Shown here: positions 41,945 through 49,181 of the stretch, one piece after another | How the letters are laid out: each line of letters starts with the position of its first letter | How positions within the stretch are numbered: the first letter of the stretch is position 1 | Source of the DNA: Psychrobacter sp. I-STPA10 | GTDB taxonomy: Bacteria; Pseudomonadota; Gammaproteobacteria; Pseudomonadales; Moraxellaceae | Length of the DNA: 64,000 nucleotides | Direction of reading: 5' to 3' | Assembly: GCF_021012795.1 (NCBI RefSeq) | Contig: NZ_VFYU01000012.1 | Span: forward strand, 124,001-188,000 | Made by a program: the position numbers and the translations under genes | Notes under the pieces: model-generated | The model's database searches: none | What the model saw: the letters and a program-made list of their open reading frames with translations, nothing else | Told to the model about the DNA's origin: nothing

Positions 41945-41972
41945 AAACCCACTTGCTTAGGTGGGTTTTTTG
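41945..41972 (+). terminator. Terminator of the toxin-antitoxin-like operon
   Basis: AAACCCAC / GTGGGTTT stem, 8-base loop, then T-run; it starts within a few bases of the toxin stop. Confidence 0.85.
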
Positions 41973-42038
41973 TTTGTATAAGTTAGCTGAAACCTTTATT
42001 TTTCGGTATGAGCGTAATTTTACGCTTATACAAATAGC

Positions 42039-42073
42039 TTGATACTTTTATTTAAGTACCTTAATATAGGTAC
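42039..42073 (+). promoter_or_regulatory. Promoter and operator of the HTH regulator gene
   Basis: TTGATA, 17 bases, TAATAT. The palindrome GTACCT-6 bases-AGGTAC (42056-42073) covers the -10 region, so its binder would block transcription. The same palindrome, with one change, recurs after the regulator gene. Confidence 0.6.
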
Positions 42074-42094
42074 AATCATTAAAGTAGGTGAATT

Positions 42095-42307
42095 ATGGAT
42101 ATTGAATTATTAGAAGCAATCGGAAATACATTATATGGTGACCAATGGCAAACTAACTTAGCAAGAAGTTTGGATATTGATTCTAGACGAGTGCGGCAAT
42201 GGATAAATAAAGAAAGACCTATTCCTGATTGGTTAGCAAAGGAGTGTAAAATTCTTCTTGAGAAGAATAAATTAGAGTGTGAAGAATTAATTAAAAAATT
42301 ATCTTGA
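42095..42307 (+). CDS. Small helix-turn-helix regulator (Cro-like)
   Basis: 70 residues. The predicted HTH is WQTNLARSLDIDSRRVRQWI (about 19-38), with the pattern of phage Cro/YdaS proteins and of short antitoxin-like regulators; a Lys/Glu helix ends the protein. AGGTG precedes the ATG. Palindromic operators sit on its own promoter and in front of the next gene (the Rha-type antirepressor), so it probably represses both. Confidence 0.72.
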   Translation: MDIELLEAIGNTLYGDQWQTNLARSLDIDSRRVRQWINKERPIPDWLAKECKILLEKNKLECEELIKKLS

Positions 42308-42311
42308 CCGT

Positions 42312-42329
42312 GTTCCTATAATTAGGTAC
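42312..42329. promoter_or_regulatory. Second operator, over the -10 of the Rha gene
   Basis: GTTCCT-ATAATT-AGGTAC matches the upstream operator at 11 of 12 arm positions. It contains the hexamer TATAAT (42317-42322), a consensus -10 for the downstream gene. Confidence 0.6.
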
Positions 42330-42384
42330 ATTAATAACATTAAGACAAGGCAATCGTGCCAGTCTGTAACTTGGAGATACACAA

Positions 42385-43143
42385 ATGAATGCTATGGCAT
42401 TGACTTATCAACAGCTTGTACAAACCCATGATAATCAAGTAATCACTACCTCAAAAATTATTGCTGATACTTTTGGCAAATTGCATAAAGATGTTTTAAG
42501 AAAGATTGAGCATTTATCAGCTGAAATTCAAAAAACATGGTATAAGACAAATTTTCGTCTGATACAAATTGAAGTAGATTTAGGTCAAAATCGTACTCGA
42601 TTAGATAAAGGCTACGAACTCACCAAAGATGGGTTTATGTTACTGGTGATGGGTTTTACTGGTAAAAAGGCGATGGCATTAAAGATTGAATTTATCAATG
42701 CCTTCAATTGGATGTATGATCAGTTACAAAGAACAGACAGCAAACAACGAGAATGCCTCATATCAGCATGTGACAAGTTAGCGGTTGGCAATACACTCAG
42801 AAGTGAAGTGTATACGATGGTCGCAAATCATTTTGGCTATGAGCGAGTAACGCAGATACCAACGCCTTTATTACCTGAAGCCGTCGCTTTTGTTTACGAT
42901 GTAATTTTAGCAAGACAGAAAGGCAGTACCAACCAAGACTACCAAAATAGCCTACGTTTACTAGGTTTATCTAAAGTTGAAGACATTAATCATGCGGTAG
43001 GCGTTGCTAAAAAGCAATTGTGCCAGTTTGAGCATGTTTTAAAAGCCTTAGATTGTGCCATTGAGGTTATCCATACCCATAATCATACCAACGGTAGTGT
43101 ATTTAAAAACTTAGAGAATGAGCTAATCGGTAATAACAAATAA
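42385..43143 (+). CDS. Rha-type phage regulatory protein with ORF6C-like C-terminal domain
   Basis: 252 residues. The N-terminal domain (about 8-108) is phage Rha: ITTSKIIADTFGKLHKDVLRKI, then YELTKDGFMLLVMGFTGKKA. The C-terminal domain (about 115-252) is an ORF6C-like module with RECLISACDKLAVGNTLRSE and FGYERVTQIPTPLLPEA, almost identical in protein sequence to the C-terminus of the antirepressor at 48222-48998. Rha proteins interfere with lysogeny decisions in lambdoid phages. An operator-covered promoter precedes it and a strong terminator follows. Confidence 0.82.
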   Translation: MNAMALTYQQLVQTHDNQVITTSKIIADTFGKLHKDVLRKIEHLSAEIQKTWYKTNFRLIQIEVDLGQNRTRLDKGYELTKDGFMLLVMGFTGKKAMALKIEFINAFNWMYDQLQRTDSKQRECLISACDKLAVGNTLRSEVYTMVANHFGYERVTQIPTPLLPEAVAFVYDVILARQKGSTNQDYQNSLRLLGLSKVEDINHAVGVAKKQLCQFEHVLKALDCAIEVIHTHNHTNGSVFKNLENELIGNNK

Positions 43144-43200
43144 GATTTAATTTATCAGTAAATAGAGAAAACCCCCAATCAGCAATGGTTGGGGGGTTTT
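42733..43200 (+). repeat. Left arm of a 470-bp inverted repeat
   Basis: This arm covers the C-terminal half of the Rha-type gene plus its terminator. It is repeated in inverted orientation at about 48160-48631. The stretch 42964-43082 is identical in both arms, while the earlier part has many silent differences. Confidence 0.8.
43168..43200. terminator. Bidirectional terminator between Rha gene and endolysin
   Basis: AACCCCCAA pairs with TTGGGGGGTT; A-run on one side and T-run on the other serve both the plus-strand Rha gene and the minus-strand lysis operon. It is part of the inverted repeat. Confidence 0.8.
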
Positions 43201-43217
43201 AAGAAGAGAAAATATAG

Positions 43218-43865
43218 TTAGGCAGCTAAAAACATTGCCCGTTCATCTTTACGTCGTCGAGTAAGACCCTTTAACTCGACTAAATCTCCTCTTACCCGCC
43301 CCTTATTCCATAACAAGAAACTATCACCAGCTTTTTTATAATCACCCGCCTTAATATATCGTACCACGCTTGACCCTGCCAAACCACGAGTACCAATGTT
43401 ATAAGCCAATGAAACCAAAGCGTCAAACATATTTTGCGTAATCTTACCTTCAGCAATTTCATCAGCAAACAGCAAATTAACCGCTGGTGCAAAATCCATA
43501 TTAATAATATTTTGTTTAAGTTCACTAGCCCGCTTTTCTGTTATGGGTTTATCGCTCATAGATACAGATTTACGGTTTTCATAGTACGTATTACCATAAC
43601 CTATGGTCCAAACTCCAACAGCGTCACGGTATGGGTGTGCAACAAACTTCTCATATTGTTTGATAAAATCAGAACCTGATTTAGATAATTTCATTTGTTT
43701 GGTTTTATCTTCATCTTTCCAACCATTAATCTTTTCCAAGGCTAACATTAGCTTGGTAGTACCAATGAGAGCCAATACCTCATTAGCGCCATCAACCATA
43801 TCTTGAGTCAACCGTCCATTGTCTTGATGCTCACGCAACCAGTTAAAAAACTCTTCTTCAGTCAT
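43218..43865 (-). CDS. Phage endolysin (GH24 lysozyme) with N-terminal extension
   Basis: 215 residues from the ATG with GGAG 8 bases upstream. The T4-type muramidase domain starts at about 55: KSGSDFIKQYEKFVAHPYRDAVGVWTIGYG, with catalytic Glu in YEKF, Asp in YRDAVG and Thr/Gly in the T-I-G-Y-G motif, then FDALVSLAYNIG and GLTRRRKDERAMF. It cleaves the glycan backbone at lysis. The first 50 residues (EEFFNWLREHQDNGRLTQDMV) are extra. There is no signal-arrest sequence, so release through the adjacent holin-like protein is expected. Overlaps the upstream gene. Confidence 0.92.
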   Translation of the reverse strand: MTEEEFFNWLREHQDNGRLTQDMVDGANEVLALIGTTKLMLALEKINGWKDEDKTKQMKLSKSGSDFIKQYEKFVAHPYRDAVGVWTIGYGNTYYENRKSVSMSDKPITEKRASELKQNIINMDFAPAVNLLFADEIAEGKITQNMFDALVSLAYNIGTRGLAGSSVVRYIKAGDYKKAGDSFLLWNKGRVRGDLVELKGLTRRRKDERAMFLAA

Positions 43866-44229
43866 ACTTATCTCCACCTGATTTTTGTTGCATTTTATTA
43901 ATTAAAGACTGATTAACAGCCTTTAGGCGTTTAATTTCATTTACTAAATTTAGAATATTACCTGTCATACTACGCACATACATAACGATTAAAATCATAG
44001 TTATTAGCAATATGATACGAGCTGACATCGTTTGTAGAGACGCATGAAACACATCACTTGCAAAGTCTGCCCAGGTTAATGTCAACCACATTAGTGCCAG
44101 TAAAATAACAATTGTTGAGATTGTTTTTTGTTTGGTACACGACTTACGGCTAAACATCATAAAGGCACATAGTGTTATCCCAATAAAAGGAATAGCATCA
44201 TTGACATGATTCCATGTGATTAAATTCAT
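43858..44229 (-). CDS. Lysis-cassette membrane protein (holin or spanin candidate)
   Basis: 123 residues with three hydrophobic segments (about 12-25, 37-53, 70-87) and a charged C-terminal helix (LVNEIKRLKAVNQSLINKMQQ) that could form coiled coil. It overlaps both neighbours by a few bases, upstream membrane protein and downstream endolysin. Size and position suggest a holin; the C-terminal coil would also suit an inner-membrane spanin subunit. Not recognised by family. Confidence 0.6.
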   Translation of the reverse strand: MNLITWNHVNDAIPFIGITLCAFMMFSRKSCTKQKTISTIVILLALMWLTLTWADFASDVFHASLQTMSARIILLITMILIVMYVRSMTGNILNLVNEIKRLKAVNQSLINKMQQKSGGDKYD

Positions 44230-44774
44230 TTGTTGCCTCCTGACAGCAAATTGATAATGCTCACCAGACGTTTAACAATTAACTTACGCACAGAAGTTTG
44301 TAATTCATCATCTCGCTTTAATTCTGATAAGTTATGAATCAAAACAGAACCTGCAAACGATACAACTAATGATGTTATTAGCATAATTCCCACTGGAGGG
44401 TGTGCAGTAAAAGCAGGTAGAACAACAAATGTGCCAATAATTCCAGTTATAAAACCAATAAATAGATTACCTATCTTTCGACCATTACTTGATTGATATT
44501 TTTGGTCTTTTTCCGATAATGTATCTGTAAAAAATGCCACAAGAGAACCAATAGCAGATAATAAAAAGACAGCAACAAAGAAATACCAAATTGGCAAATT
44601 TAAATATAAAAACTCATGAGGTTGATTTAACTGTTCACCAATGCTCAGTTTAGTCAACCCACTATTGATACCATCGCTAATAACAACAGCACTTGTTGAT
44701 GCACCAATGATGCTTGCTGAGGAGCTAATAATAAGTGCCAGTGTTGTCTTTGCTGCTGCAATATTTTGCGGCAT
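44226..44774 (-). CDS. Lysis-cassette membrane protein, holin-like
   Basis: 182 residues with four hydrophobic segments (about 10-30, 60-83, 103-120, 128-147) and a basic cytoplasmic-looking tail ending LLSGGNK. It overlaps the next membrane-protein gene by four bases (ATGA) and belongs to the run leading to the endolysin. A holin function is inferred from position and topology. Confidence 0.55.
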   Translation of the reverse strand: MPQNIAAAKTTLALIISSSASIIGASTSAVVISDGINSGLTKLSIGEQLNQPHEFLYLNLPIWYFFVAVFLLSAIGSLVAFFTDTLSEKDQKYQSSNGRKIGNLFIGFITGIIGTFVVLPAFTAHPPVGIMLITSLVVSFAGSVLIHNLSELKRDDELQTSVRKLIVKRLVSIINLLSGGNK

Positions 44775-44782
44775 AAAATCTC

Positions 44783-45145
44783 CTAACGCTTTGCTAAAAG
44801 CTTGCTAAGTGCATCAATGCGATCAATCAAAGCACGTTTAAAGTGATGCTCGTTTTCCAGTTTTTTGGAGTTAAACTCGAAAGTTGGTGATGTTTGATAC
44901 AATTGTGTAAATGATAGCCCCATTGTAAGTGCTTCTTTTAAGCTCATTTTGCCATGTTCCATCCATATATTTGCTTCACTAAGTAATAAGCTTTGCAAGT
45001 TGGCTGGCTGTCCCGCGCAAAGCGGCAAGGGTGAGAAATCGCGCAGGTTCAGAATGAACCAAACCCTCCGTGTTTTGTTCCTGATTACTAGCTTGATTAA
45101 CAGATAACAAAGTAATGCCTTGGTTATCATTACTAATATCAACAA
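44783..45145 (-). CDS. Overlapping second-frame segment, probably read by frameshift from the upstream gene
   Basis: A frame offset +1 (or -2) from the gene at 44979-45761 overlaps its last 167 bases and then runs on for about 65 codons. The unique part reads SEANIWMEHGKMSLKEALTMG and ends IDALSKLLAKR. No good start or SD exists in this frame: its first possible start is TTG. Either ribosomes shift into it, as in phage tail-assembly chaperone pairs, or a small insertion broke one longer gene. The overlap is locally GC-rich. Confidence 0.45.
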   Translation of the reverse strand: MLILVMITKALLCYLLIKLVIRNKTRRVWFILNLRDFSPLPLCAGQPANLQSLLLSEANIWMEHGKMSLKEALTMGLSFTQLYQTSPTFEFNSKKLENEHHFKRALIDRIDALSKLLAKR

Positions 45146-45761
45146 AATGAGTCAGACTAGCTAACATATCACTATAGATAGTCACCAAATAATTAAATAT
45201 ATACTCTGGTAAGCTTGTCAGCATTGCTACTCGATTTTGCATCAACTCGTTAATCTCGTTTTCAGTCAAGCCAACGCTAATAGCCTCCCACTTATCATAT
45301 TTATCATCACTATTATCTTCCCCCATAATTTGAGTAAAAATATCACCATATAACTGACATGCCATTTGTCCACACAACCAATCAAATAAGTTTTCACACT
45401 GGGTTTCTAGCACACAAACATGTTTACCACGTAAATGCTGAATACTAATATTTAAGTTAGGATGCTCAAAACTATCTGGCACATCAGATTCAATCGTTGG
45501 CAATAAGTAGCGATGCTGGTCACCCTGCTCAGAATATTTATGCTCTGCTAGCATTTGTTGGTTAAGCAAGATGTAATATCGTTCTTGCACAGTCAGAAGG
45601 TCGGCTAACTCAGCGTCATTTGTTAAATGAGTGATTAAGGCACTCAGTCGTTTTTCATTAAATCGCTCAGGTATTTTGGCAATGTCCATTGCTTGGCCAA
45701 TGGTCAAATCAGGTAAACTGATTTTGTCTTGTAATAACTGTAACTGTATGGCTGTTTGCAT
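44979..45761 (-). CDS. Putative baseplate/tail assembly protein (chaperone-like)
   Basis: 260 residues, no signal. LPDLTIGQAMDIAKIPERFNEKRLSALITHL at about 16-46 and LTVQERYYILLNQQ at about 56-69 resemble the helical start of myovirus tail or baseplate-assembly factors of the kind read with a frameshifted extension. The C-terminus after about 240 is coded by an oddly GC-rich patch, where a second reading frame takes over. It sits between a baseplate-like gene and the lysis genes. Function is inferred. Confidence 0.5.
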   Translation of the reverse strand: MQTAIQLQLLQDKISLPDLTIGQAMDIAKIPERFNEKRLSALITHLTNDAELADLLTVQERYYILLNQQMLAEHKYSEQGDQHRYLLPTIESDVPDSFEHPNLNISIQHLRGKHVCVLETQCENLFDWLCGQMACQLYGDIFTQIMGEDNSDDKYDKWEAISVGLTENEINELMQNRVAMLTSLPEYIFNYLVTIYSDMLASLTHFVDISNDNQGITLLSVNQASNQEQNTEGLVHSEPARFLTLAALRGTASQLAKLIT

Positions 45762-45780
45762 ACTAAAACTCTCTTATTAT

Positions 45781-46599
45781 TTAACGTCTAAGGTTGGTAA
45801 TATCGCTTTTATCCCAGGCTGTCAGAGATAACAGTGTAATTGTTGCACGCACAGCTATACGGCTGCCGTCGGGTGTCATCGGAGCAGTAATAGGAGCTGA
45901 AATACTTTCGATAAATAACGGCTTATAAGTACAGCCACCATATTGCATTTGTACGATAGGAGGTATGACAGAGGGGAACAAACCTTCAGTTATTCCATTT
46001 TGTGCCGCACCAACTATCAATGACTGACTCGATAGTTGCTTAGGGGAGGTCCATTGCTGTAGCTTTTGCATGACCGCTTCAACTTCGGTTTTAGCATCTG
46101 CCCATGCTTGTAGTACCAATGTGCCACTGATACGCACAGAATTAGAGGAGGTATAGATTTGACGGCTATTAAGCTTGGTGAAATTGGAGCGATTAACTAA
46201 CCCTTTTAATGTGCCATTCACTGACTGCAAAGCACTATCTATCAAGCCACCATCACCATCGTCACCAATGCCAAAAAAACTATATAAAGCAGATGGCAGT
46301 TGCCCTGATTGAATCATACCCATCATATTGGGCATACGCCCTTCGGGATTTGAGGATTCAAAAGGGGTAGAATATTGCGCCTCAATAGAAAATTCAGCAT
46401 CTTCAAACAAAGACATCACTTCTGGTTCGTTTGTGTCAACTGTATAAGTCTGATTGCCCTGCCCACCTTCAATATTACCCTCTATGATAGGACGAATTTT
46501 AGCTATCAAATTAGGGTTAAGCCCTTTTTCTAGCCATAATCCGCCCAATGTCTGTGTGGACTTCTTTTCAGGTGCATTGGCAATATAAGTATTTTTCAC
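45781..46599 (-). CDS. Putative baseplate or tail-tube-cap structural protein
   Basis: 272 residues, soluble. The middle carries SSNSVRISGTLVLQAWADAKTEVEAV and the end SAPITAPMTPDGSRIAVRATITLLSL, a beta-rich finish like proteins that cap the tail tube on myovirus baseplates. An acidic Gly/Asp loop (GDDGDGG) is seen near 130. It lies five bases after the DarA-like gene and before the assembly gene, so it is part of the late operon started by the GGAACACCCC box at 48149. Family not certain. Confidence 0.5.
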   Translation of the reverse strand: MKNTYIANAPEKKSTQTLGGLWLEKGLNPNLIAKIRPIIEGNIEGGQGNQTYTVDTNEPEVMSLFEDAEFSIEAQYSTPFESSNPEGRMPNMMGMIQSGQLPSALYSFFGIGDDGDGGLIDSALQSVNGTLKGLVNRSNFTKLNSRQIYTSSNSVRISGTLVLQAWADAKTEVEAVMQKLQQWTSPKQLSSQSLIVGAAQNGITEGLFPSVIPPIVQMQYGGCTYKPLFIESISAPITAPMTPDGSRIAVRATITLLSLTAWDKSDITNLRR

Positions 46600-46604
46600 G
46601 ACAA

Positions 46605-48083
46605 CTACTCAGTATCATTACTTGTACTATTGTCATCTGAAGCAGACTGAGCATCAGCTAACATGCACTGCTTAACATGCAGGGCGACTTTATCCAGACG
46701 GTCTGCAAGCTCTTGATTGCTTTCTACTTGATGATATAAATCCTCAAAAGCATCATCATCTAGGCTTAATGGATTCCAATCATCAGCAAATACTTCTTGT
46801 TCTAAAGCAGTGACTTGAGCTTCTAAATCAGCTAGATTTTCAGATTTACCCCCATCGTTATCATCTTCCACAGGTGGCACTGCCTTTTCTTTCATCGCTT
46901 CATCAATTTGCTTATTCAGTAACTCAATATCCTTATTAAGTTGCTCAATAGTAGCCTGTTTATCAGCGACCATTTGCTCAGCTTCTTTTAATTCAGCTTC
47001 GGTTTTGGCTTTGCGTATTTGAGTACGTTGAAAGCGAGTAGAATTTTTGGCTGCCAGCCGCATCATACGATTAGCAAGGGCGGGAATTTGAACATTTTCA
47101 CCATTTTTTGGTGATAAAACGGCTGTCACATCACGTTTATTAAGTAGCCATTTCCAGCTAATCATAATGTCGTCAGGTAGAAGTTTTGTCGGGGTACTAT
47201 CAGGGTTATGAAACCAGATAGAGAGTTTTTGTCCATCGGACAAGTCAAATACAAATGCAACGTTAGATACACCTTGGCGTTTAAATGGCTTGGTTTGAGT
47301 GACATTAGTAACCTGAATATCATCATTACCCGCCCGACTCATGGCACTATAAAGACGGTCCTTGAGAAGTGGCAAACGATTATTAGTATCCATCAATGAG
47401 TCAAAACTAGCAGCTTCAGCCCCCATCTGCATTAAAGCATCACGTAAATTAAACTCACCTACCAACTCATTGTGTGTATCACAACGCATCATATCACGAT
47501 ATAAATCACTATCATTACCACCATGACTAGCAAGGCTCATACCGTCCCATGCCACATCATCAAAAGTTACTCGGGTTGCCTCACACGCCAACTCGGGAGC
47601 GGTGATAACTGGTAAGTAATGTTTATCTTGCGATGGATTATCAAGTAGTTTTTGGACAGCATCAATAGACCATGTACCATCCTGTTTACCCAAAATTAGA
47701 TTATCAAACTGGTGTTCACTATCTAAAGCAACAACCACACCGTAATCTGTACTCTTGCCACAATCGGTTTCCATGTAATCAAATTGAGTCTCAGCAATGG
47801 TCAAAGCATGGTCATCGTCTATTGCACCAGCAATTGCTACCGTATCAATATACCTGCCACCATCAGCAAATAGATTGATAACGTGCCAATTATCATCTTC
47901 ACTACCCACACTGGTATCAAAACCCATGCCATCAAAGCCTCCTTCATCGGCAATTAACGCATGAATATCCCGATGTTTGCCTGTGATGATGCCTGTTTCG
48001 TAGCGACAATAACGAGTCGTTTGGCTACCATCAGGTAGTGTAATGGTGTGATTAGAATGAGCTTTATTAAGTTTGTTATACAT
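46605..48083 (-). CDS. DarA-N-domain protein (defence against restriction)
   Basis: 492 residues. The first 240 have no recognised fold. Residues about 265-345 match my memory of the DarA N-terminal domain of P1-like phages: SNVAFVFDLSDGQKLSIWFHN, PDDIMISWKWLLNKRDVTAV and ALANRMMRLAAKNSTRFQR. A coiled coil (about 350-395, AEQMVADKQATIEQLN) and an acidic tail follow. In P1 DarA is packaged in the head and needed for DarB-mediated protection of DNA from type I restriction. SD AGGTAGGG precedes the ATG; a GGAACACCCC box lies 66-75 bases upstream. Confidence 0.75.
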   Translation of the reverse strand: MYNKLNKAHSNHTITLPDGSQTTRYCRYETGIITGKHRDIHALIADEGGFDGMGFDTSVGSEDDNWHVINLFADGGRYIDTVAIAGAIDDDHALTIAETQFDYMETDCGKSTDYGVVVALDSEHQFDNLILGKQDGTWSIDAVQKLLDNPSQDKHYLPVITAPELACEATRVTFDDVAWDGMSLASHGGNDSDLYRDMMRCDTHNELVGEFNLRDALMQMGAEAASFDSLMDTNNRLPLLKDRLYSAMSRAGNDDIQVTNVTQTKPFKRQGVSNVAFVFDLSDGQKLSIWFHNPDSTPTKLLPDDIMISWKWLLNKRDVTAVLSPKNGENVQIPALANRMMRLAAKNSTRFQRTQIRKAKTEAELKEAEQMVADKQATIEQLNKDIELLNKQIDEAMKEKAVPPVEDDNDGGKSENLADLEAQVTALEQEVFADDWNPLSLDDDAFEDLYHQVESNQELADRLDKVALHVKQCMLADAQSASDDNSTSNDTE

Positions 48084-48148
48084 GACCCTACCTTGCCAAT
48101 AAGATTTTTGATGGTACTATTGTGGCAAAGTCAAAGTAGATTGGTTGA

Positions 48149-48158
48149 GGGGTGTTCC
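48149..48158 (-). promoter_or_regulatory. Late-promoter box GGAACACCCC, copy D
   Basis: On the minus strand GGAACACCCC lies between the antirepressor terminator and the DarA-like gene. It is one of four copies placed 60-75 bases before late-gene start codons. Unlike the other three, no hairpin follows it. Confidence 0.6.
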
Positions 48159-48159
48159 A

Positions 48160-48631
48160 AGGCAAAAAACCCCCAACCATTGCTGATTGAGGGTTTTGTT
48201 TATTTACTGGTAAATTAAATCTTATTTGTTATTGCCAATTAGCTCATACTCTAAGCTTTTAAATACACTACCGTTAGTACCATTATGGGTATGGATAACC
48301 TCAATGGCACAATCTAAGGCTTTTAAAACATGCTCAAACTGGCACAATTGCTTTTTAGCAACGCCTACCGCATGATTAATGTCTTCAACTTTAGATAAAC
48401 CCAGTAAGCGTAGGCTGTTGTGGTAGTCTTGGTTAGTACTACCTTTCTGTCTTGCCAATATCACATCATAAACAAAAGCTACTGCTTCTGGAAGAAGTGG
48501 CGTTGGGATTTGCGTCACTCGCTCATAGCCAAAATGATTTGCAACCATCGTGTACACATCACTGCGTAGGGTGTTGCCAACTGCCAAGCGGTCGCAAGCA
48601 GTGATTAGGCATTCTCGTTGTTTACTGTCTG
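48160..48631 (-). repeat. Right arm of the 470-bp inverted repeat
   Basis: It covers the C-terminal half of the antirepressor gene and its terminator, and mirrors 42733-43200. The last 118 bases (about 48285-48402) are identical to the left arm; the rest differs mostly at third codon positions. Confidence 0.8.
48168..48197. terminator. Terminator of the antirepressor gene
   Basis: AACCC(C)CAA / TTGAGGGTT stem with T-run on the minus strand, 25 bases after the antirepressor stop; the counterpart of the terminator at 43168. Confidence 0.75.
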
Positions 48632-48998
48632 TGCGTTGCTCATTTGTCCAATATCGCCATAGCACATCATCACATTCTTCTTGATATATAATGACCTTTT
48701 CACGTAATTCTGACTTAACTTTATTTGGACTAATTGTGTACAACCAACCTGCTAATTTACGTACTGGCAAACAAGTCATTAAACGTTCTTTACCATCTTG
48801 GGCAACTATTGCGATTTCCACAATGGTTGAGCTAAATCTTTGTTTTATCTTAGTATATTGGCTTGCCCAGTTCAAACCCATATTTTCTACAATAGGTTTC
48901 ATAGGTGTGTATGGCTCACCATCATGATTGACTAAGAATAAATTCTGACCATGAAAAGGGATTGTGATTGTTTCGTGTAAAACTGATATACTATTCAT
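48222..48998 (-). CDS. P22 Ant-type antirepressor with ORF6C-like C-terminus
   Basis: 258 residues. The N-terminal domain (about 8-115) is of the P22 antirepressor type: TITIPFHGQNLFLVNHDGEPYTPMKPI..NMGLNWASQ, LPVRKLAGWLYTISPNKV, YQEECDDVLWRYW. The C-terminal 139 residues are nearly identical to those of the Rha-type protein. AGGAA lies 7-8 bases before the ATG. In P22, Ant blocks the prophage repressor. Here the gene is divergent from an Arc-like repressor gene, with operators on both promoters and a predicted antisense RNA over its leader. Confidence 0.85.
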   Translation of the reverse strand: MNSISVLHETITIPFHGQNLFLVNHDGEPYTPMKPIVENMGLNWASQYTKIKQRFSSTIVEIAIVAQDGKERLMTCLPVRKLAGWLYTISPNKVKSELREKVIIYQEECDDVLWRYWTNEQRTDSKQRECLITACDRLAVGNTLRSDVYTMVANHFGYERVTQIPTPLLPEAVAFVYDVILARQKGSTNQDYHNSLRLLGLSKVEDINHAVGVAKKQLCQFEHVLKALDCAIEVIHTHNGTNGSVFKSLEYELIGNNK

Positions 48999-49068
48999 AG
49001 GAATATTCCTTGATAAGGTTGATGTTCCAAGCCCTTATTTAGATTGGTAGTCGGATAAGGGCTTTTTA
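48999..49068 (+). ncRNA. Predicted sar-like antisense RNA to the antirepressor leader
   Basis: An extended -10 promoter (TG-A-TATACT, 48984-48992; weak -35 TTGTGA at 48962) would start plus-strand RNA near 48999. A hairpin AAGCCCTTAT / ATAAGGGCTT (49029-49064) with T-run ends it near 49068. The roughly 70-nt product is complementary to the antirepressor SD and leader. P22 sar RNA is about the same size and role. Prediction only. Confidence 0.5.
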
Positions 49069-49080
49069 TTTACTTTAATA

Positions 49081-49095
49081 ATCCCCATTGGGGAC
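49081..49095. promoter_or_regulatory. Arc-type operator 1 (antirepressor side)
   Basis: ATCCCCATTGGGGAC: arms TCCCC / GGGGA with a 3-base centre. On the minus strand it falls within the spacer of a likely promoter (CTTAAA, 17 bases, TATTAA) for the antirepressor gene. Confidence 0.7.
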
Positions 49096-49123
49096 TTTTT
49101 AAGTCTATTCCTATATTTATAGC

Positions 49124-49152
49124 TTGTCAATCCCCATTGGGGATATTATAAT
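49124..49152 (+). promoter_or_regulatory. Promoter of the Arc-like gene with operator 2 in the spacer
   Basis: TTGTCA (49124-49129), exactly 17 bases, TATAAT (49147-49152). The spacer contains ATCCCCATTGGGGAT (49130-49144), the second copy of the operator, 49 bases from the first. A repressor bound there would block RNA polymerase. Confidence 0.75.
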
Positions 49153-49181
49153 AAATTTATTAAATAATGTTGGAGTACAAA

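Noticed and set aside
42012-42027. AGCGTAA-TT-TTACGCT palindrome upstream of the HTH gene as a third operator
   Set aside because: Single copy, not matching the other two operators; may be a simple hairpin.
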